The notes under the pieces: generated by a model
Database searches by the model: none
Told to the model about the DNA's origin: nothing
Seen by the model: the letters and a program-made list of their open reading frames with translations, nothing else
Shown here: piece by piece, positions 6,383 to 6,971 of the stretch
How positions within the stretch are numbered: position 1 is the stretch's first letter
Layout: every line of letters starts with the position of its first letter
NCBI GenBank assembly: GCA_024699575.1
Contig: JAILPF010000126.1
Coordinates: forward strand, 1 to 6,971
Direction: 5' to 3'
DNA length: 6,971 bases
Source: Acetatifactor sp.
GTDB lineage: Bacteria > Bacillota > Clostridia > Lachnospirales > Lachnospiraceae
Made by a program: the position numbers and the translations under genes

Positions 6383-6971
6383 TTAATCCTCCGTGTTTAT
6401 ATTCTCCAACTCGTCCATCCAAATCCTTGCACATGCATCAGAGGGCATTCTCAAATCACCTCTGGGTGAAACAGCCACACTTCCCACCTTAGGTCCATCC
6501 GGCAGGCAGGAACGCTTGAATTGTTGTGCAAAAAATCTTCTATAGAATGTCTTAAGCCATTTCAGAATCGTTGCCTCATCATACTGCCCGGCAAACGCAA
6601 GCTTTGCCACACGGTACACTTTTGCAGGTGAATAACCGCACCTGAGCATATAATACAGGAAGAAATCATGCAATTCATACGGTCCTACCAAATCCTCTGT
6701 TTTCTGCGAAATCACGCCGTCCACGGGGGGGAGCAATTCCGGACTGACCGGTGTATCCAATACATCCAAGAGTACGTTTTTTAAAGTATCCACGCCACAG
6801 GTGTCCGCATAGTATCTTACCAGATGACGCACTAAGGTCTTGGGCACTCCGGCATTCACGCCATACATAGACATGTGGTCACCATTGTAGGTCGCCCACC
6901 CCAGTGCCAGCTCTGACATATCACCGGTTCCGATAACCAGCGCCCCCACCTTATTGGCAATATCCATCAGC
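6383..6971 (-). CDS. nadE: NAD+ synthase, C-terminal part (cut by right window edge)
   Basis: Final step of NAD biosynthesis: ATP-dependent amidation of deamido-NAD. The 196 visible residues are the end of the synthetase domain: [37 protein letters not shown], a segment with [15 protein letters not shown], a helical extension, and the terminal block [24 protein letters not shown]. The last block and the long C-terminus are typical of the long glutamine-dependent form, which carries an N-terminal nitrilase-type glutaminase domain. That domain would lie outside the window, so glutamine dependence is inferred. The ATG at 6967 is internal (the frame is open to the edge and the upstream Leu-Met fits the family), so this is not the start. 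The reading frame passes intact through a run of seven C (plus-strand G, 6725-6731). The stop lies 2 nt before udk. Confidence 0.95.
   Translation of the reverse strand, partial: LMDIANKVGALVIGTGDMSELALGWATYNGDHMSMYGVNAGVPKTLVRHLVRYYADTCGVDTLKNVLLDVLDTPVSPELLPPVDGVISQKTEDLVGPYELHDFFLYYMLRCGYSPAKVYRVAKLAFAGQYDEATILKWLKTFYRRFFAQQFKRSCLPDGPKVGSVAVSPRGDLRMPSDACARIWMDELENINTED

Noticed and set aside
6725..6731. Run of seven G (C on the coding strand) in nadE, a possible frameshift
   Set aside because: The reading frame is intact on both sides and matches the family, so there is no sequence error or frameshift to explain.

Overview
The window looks like a chromosomal housekeeping region of a low-to-mid GC Gram-positive bacterium. 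The best guess is Bacillota, class Clostridia, probably Lachnospiraceae-like. The reasons are strong purine-rich Shine-Dalgarno sites, tightly packed genes, a complete GatCAB amidotransferase, the look of the cardiolipin synthase N-terminus, and a long-form NAD synthetase C-terminus. The placement is inferred from how the proteins read; no search was run.

Layout: six of the seven genes are on the minus strand, in two blocks separated by one plus-strand gene. Read right to left, block one is the C-terminal part of nadE (cut by the right edge) followed after 2 nt by udk (uridine kinase). It ends at a perfect 12-bp hairpin with T-rich flanks on both sides (5711-5753). That hairpin also ends the convergent plus-strand gene at 5211-5702, which encodes a small single-pass membrane protein with a divergent FMN-binding-like outer domain. 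A 162-bp divergent intergenic region (5049-5210) then separates that gene from block two: dapF, gatC, gatA, gatB and the first 316 codons of a cardiolipin synthase, cut by the left edge.

Block two looks like a single transcription unit. dapF has a near-consensus promoter (TTGACA, 18 bp, TATGAT). The junctions downstream are 1 nt (dapF/gatC), 18 nt (gatC/gatA), a 17-nt overlap (gatA/gatB) and 23 nt (gatB/cls), with no terminator seen between genes. It would join meso-diaminopimelate formation for lysine and peptidoglycan, tRNA-dependent Gln/Asn synthesis, and anionic membrane lipid synthesis.

No CRISPR array, insertion sequence, tRNA/rRNA gene, phage gene or defence system was seen, and no non-coding stretch exceeds about 160 bp. 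The least ordinary items are the membrane-anchored FMN-binding-like protein, which appears to have lost the flavin-attachment threonine, and a 13-bp direct repeat (12/13 identical, 36 bp apart) around the dapF start site. I found no convincing novel system.
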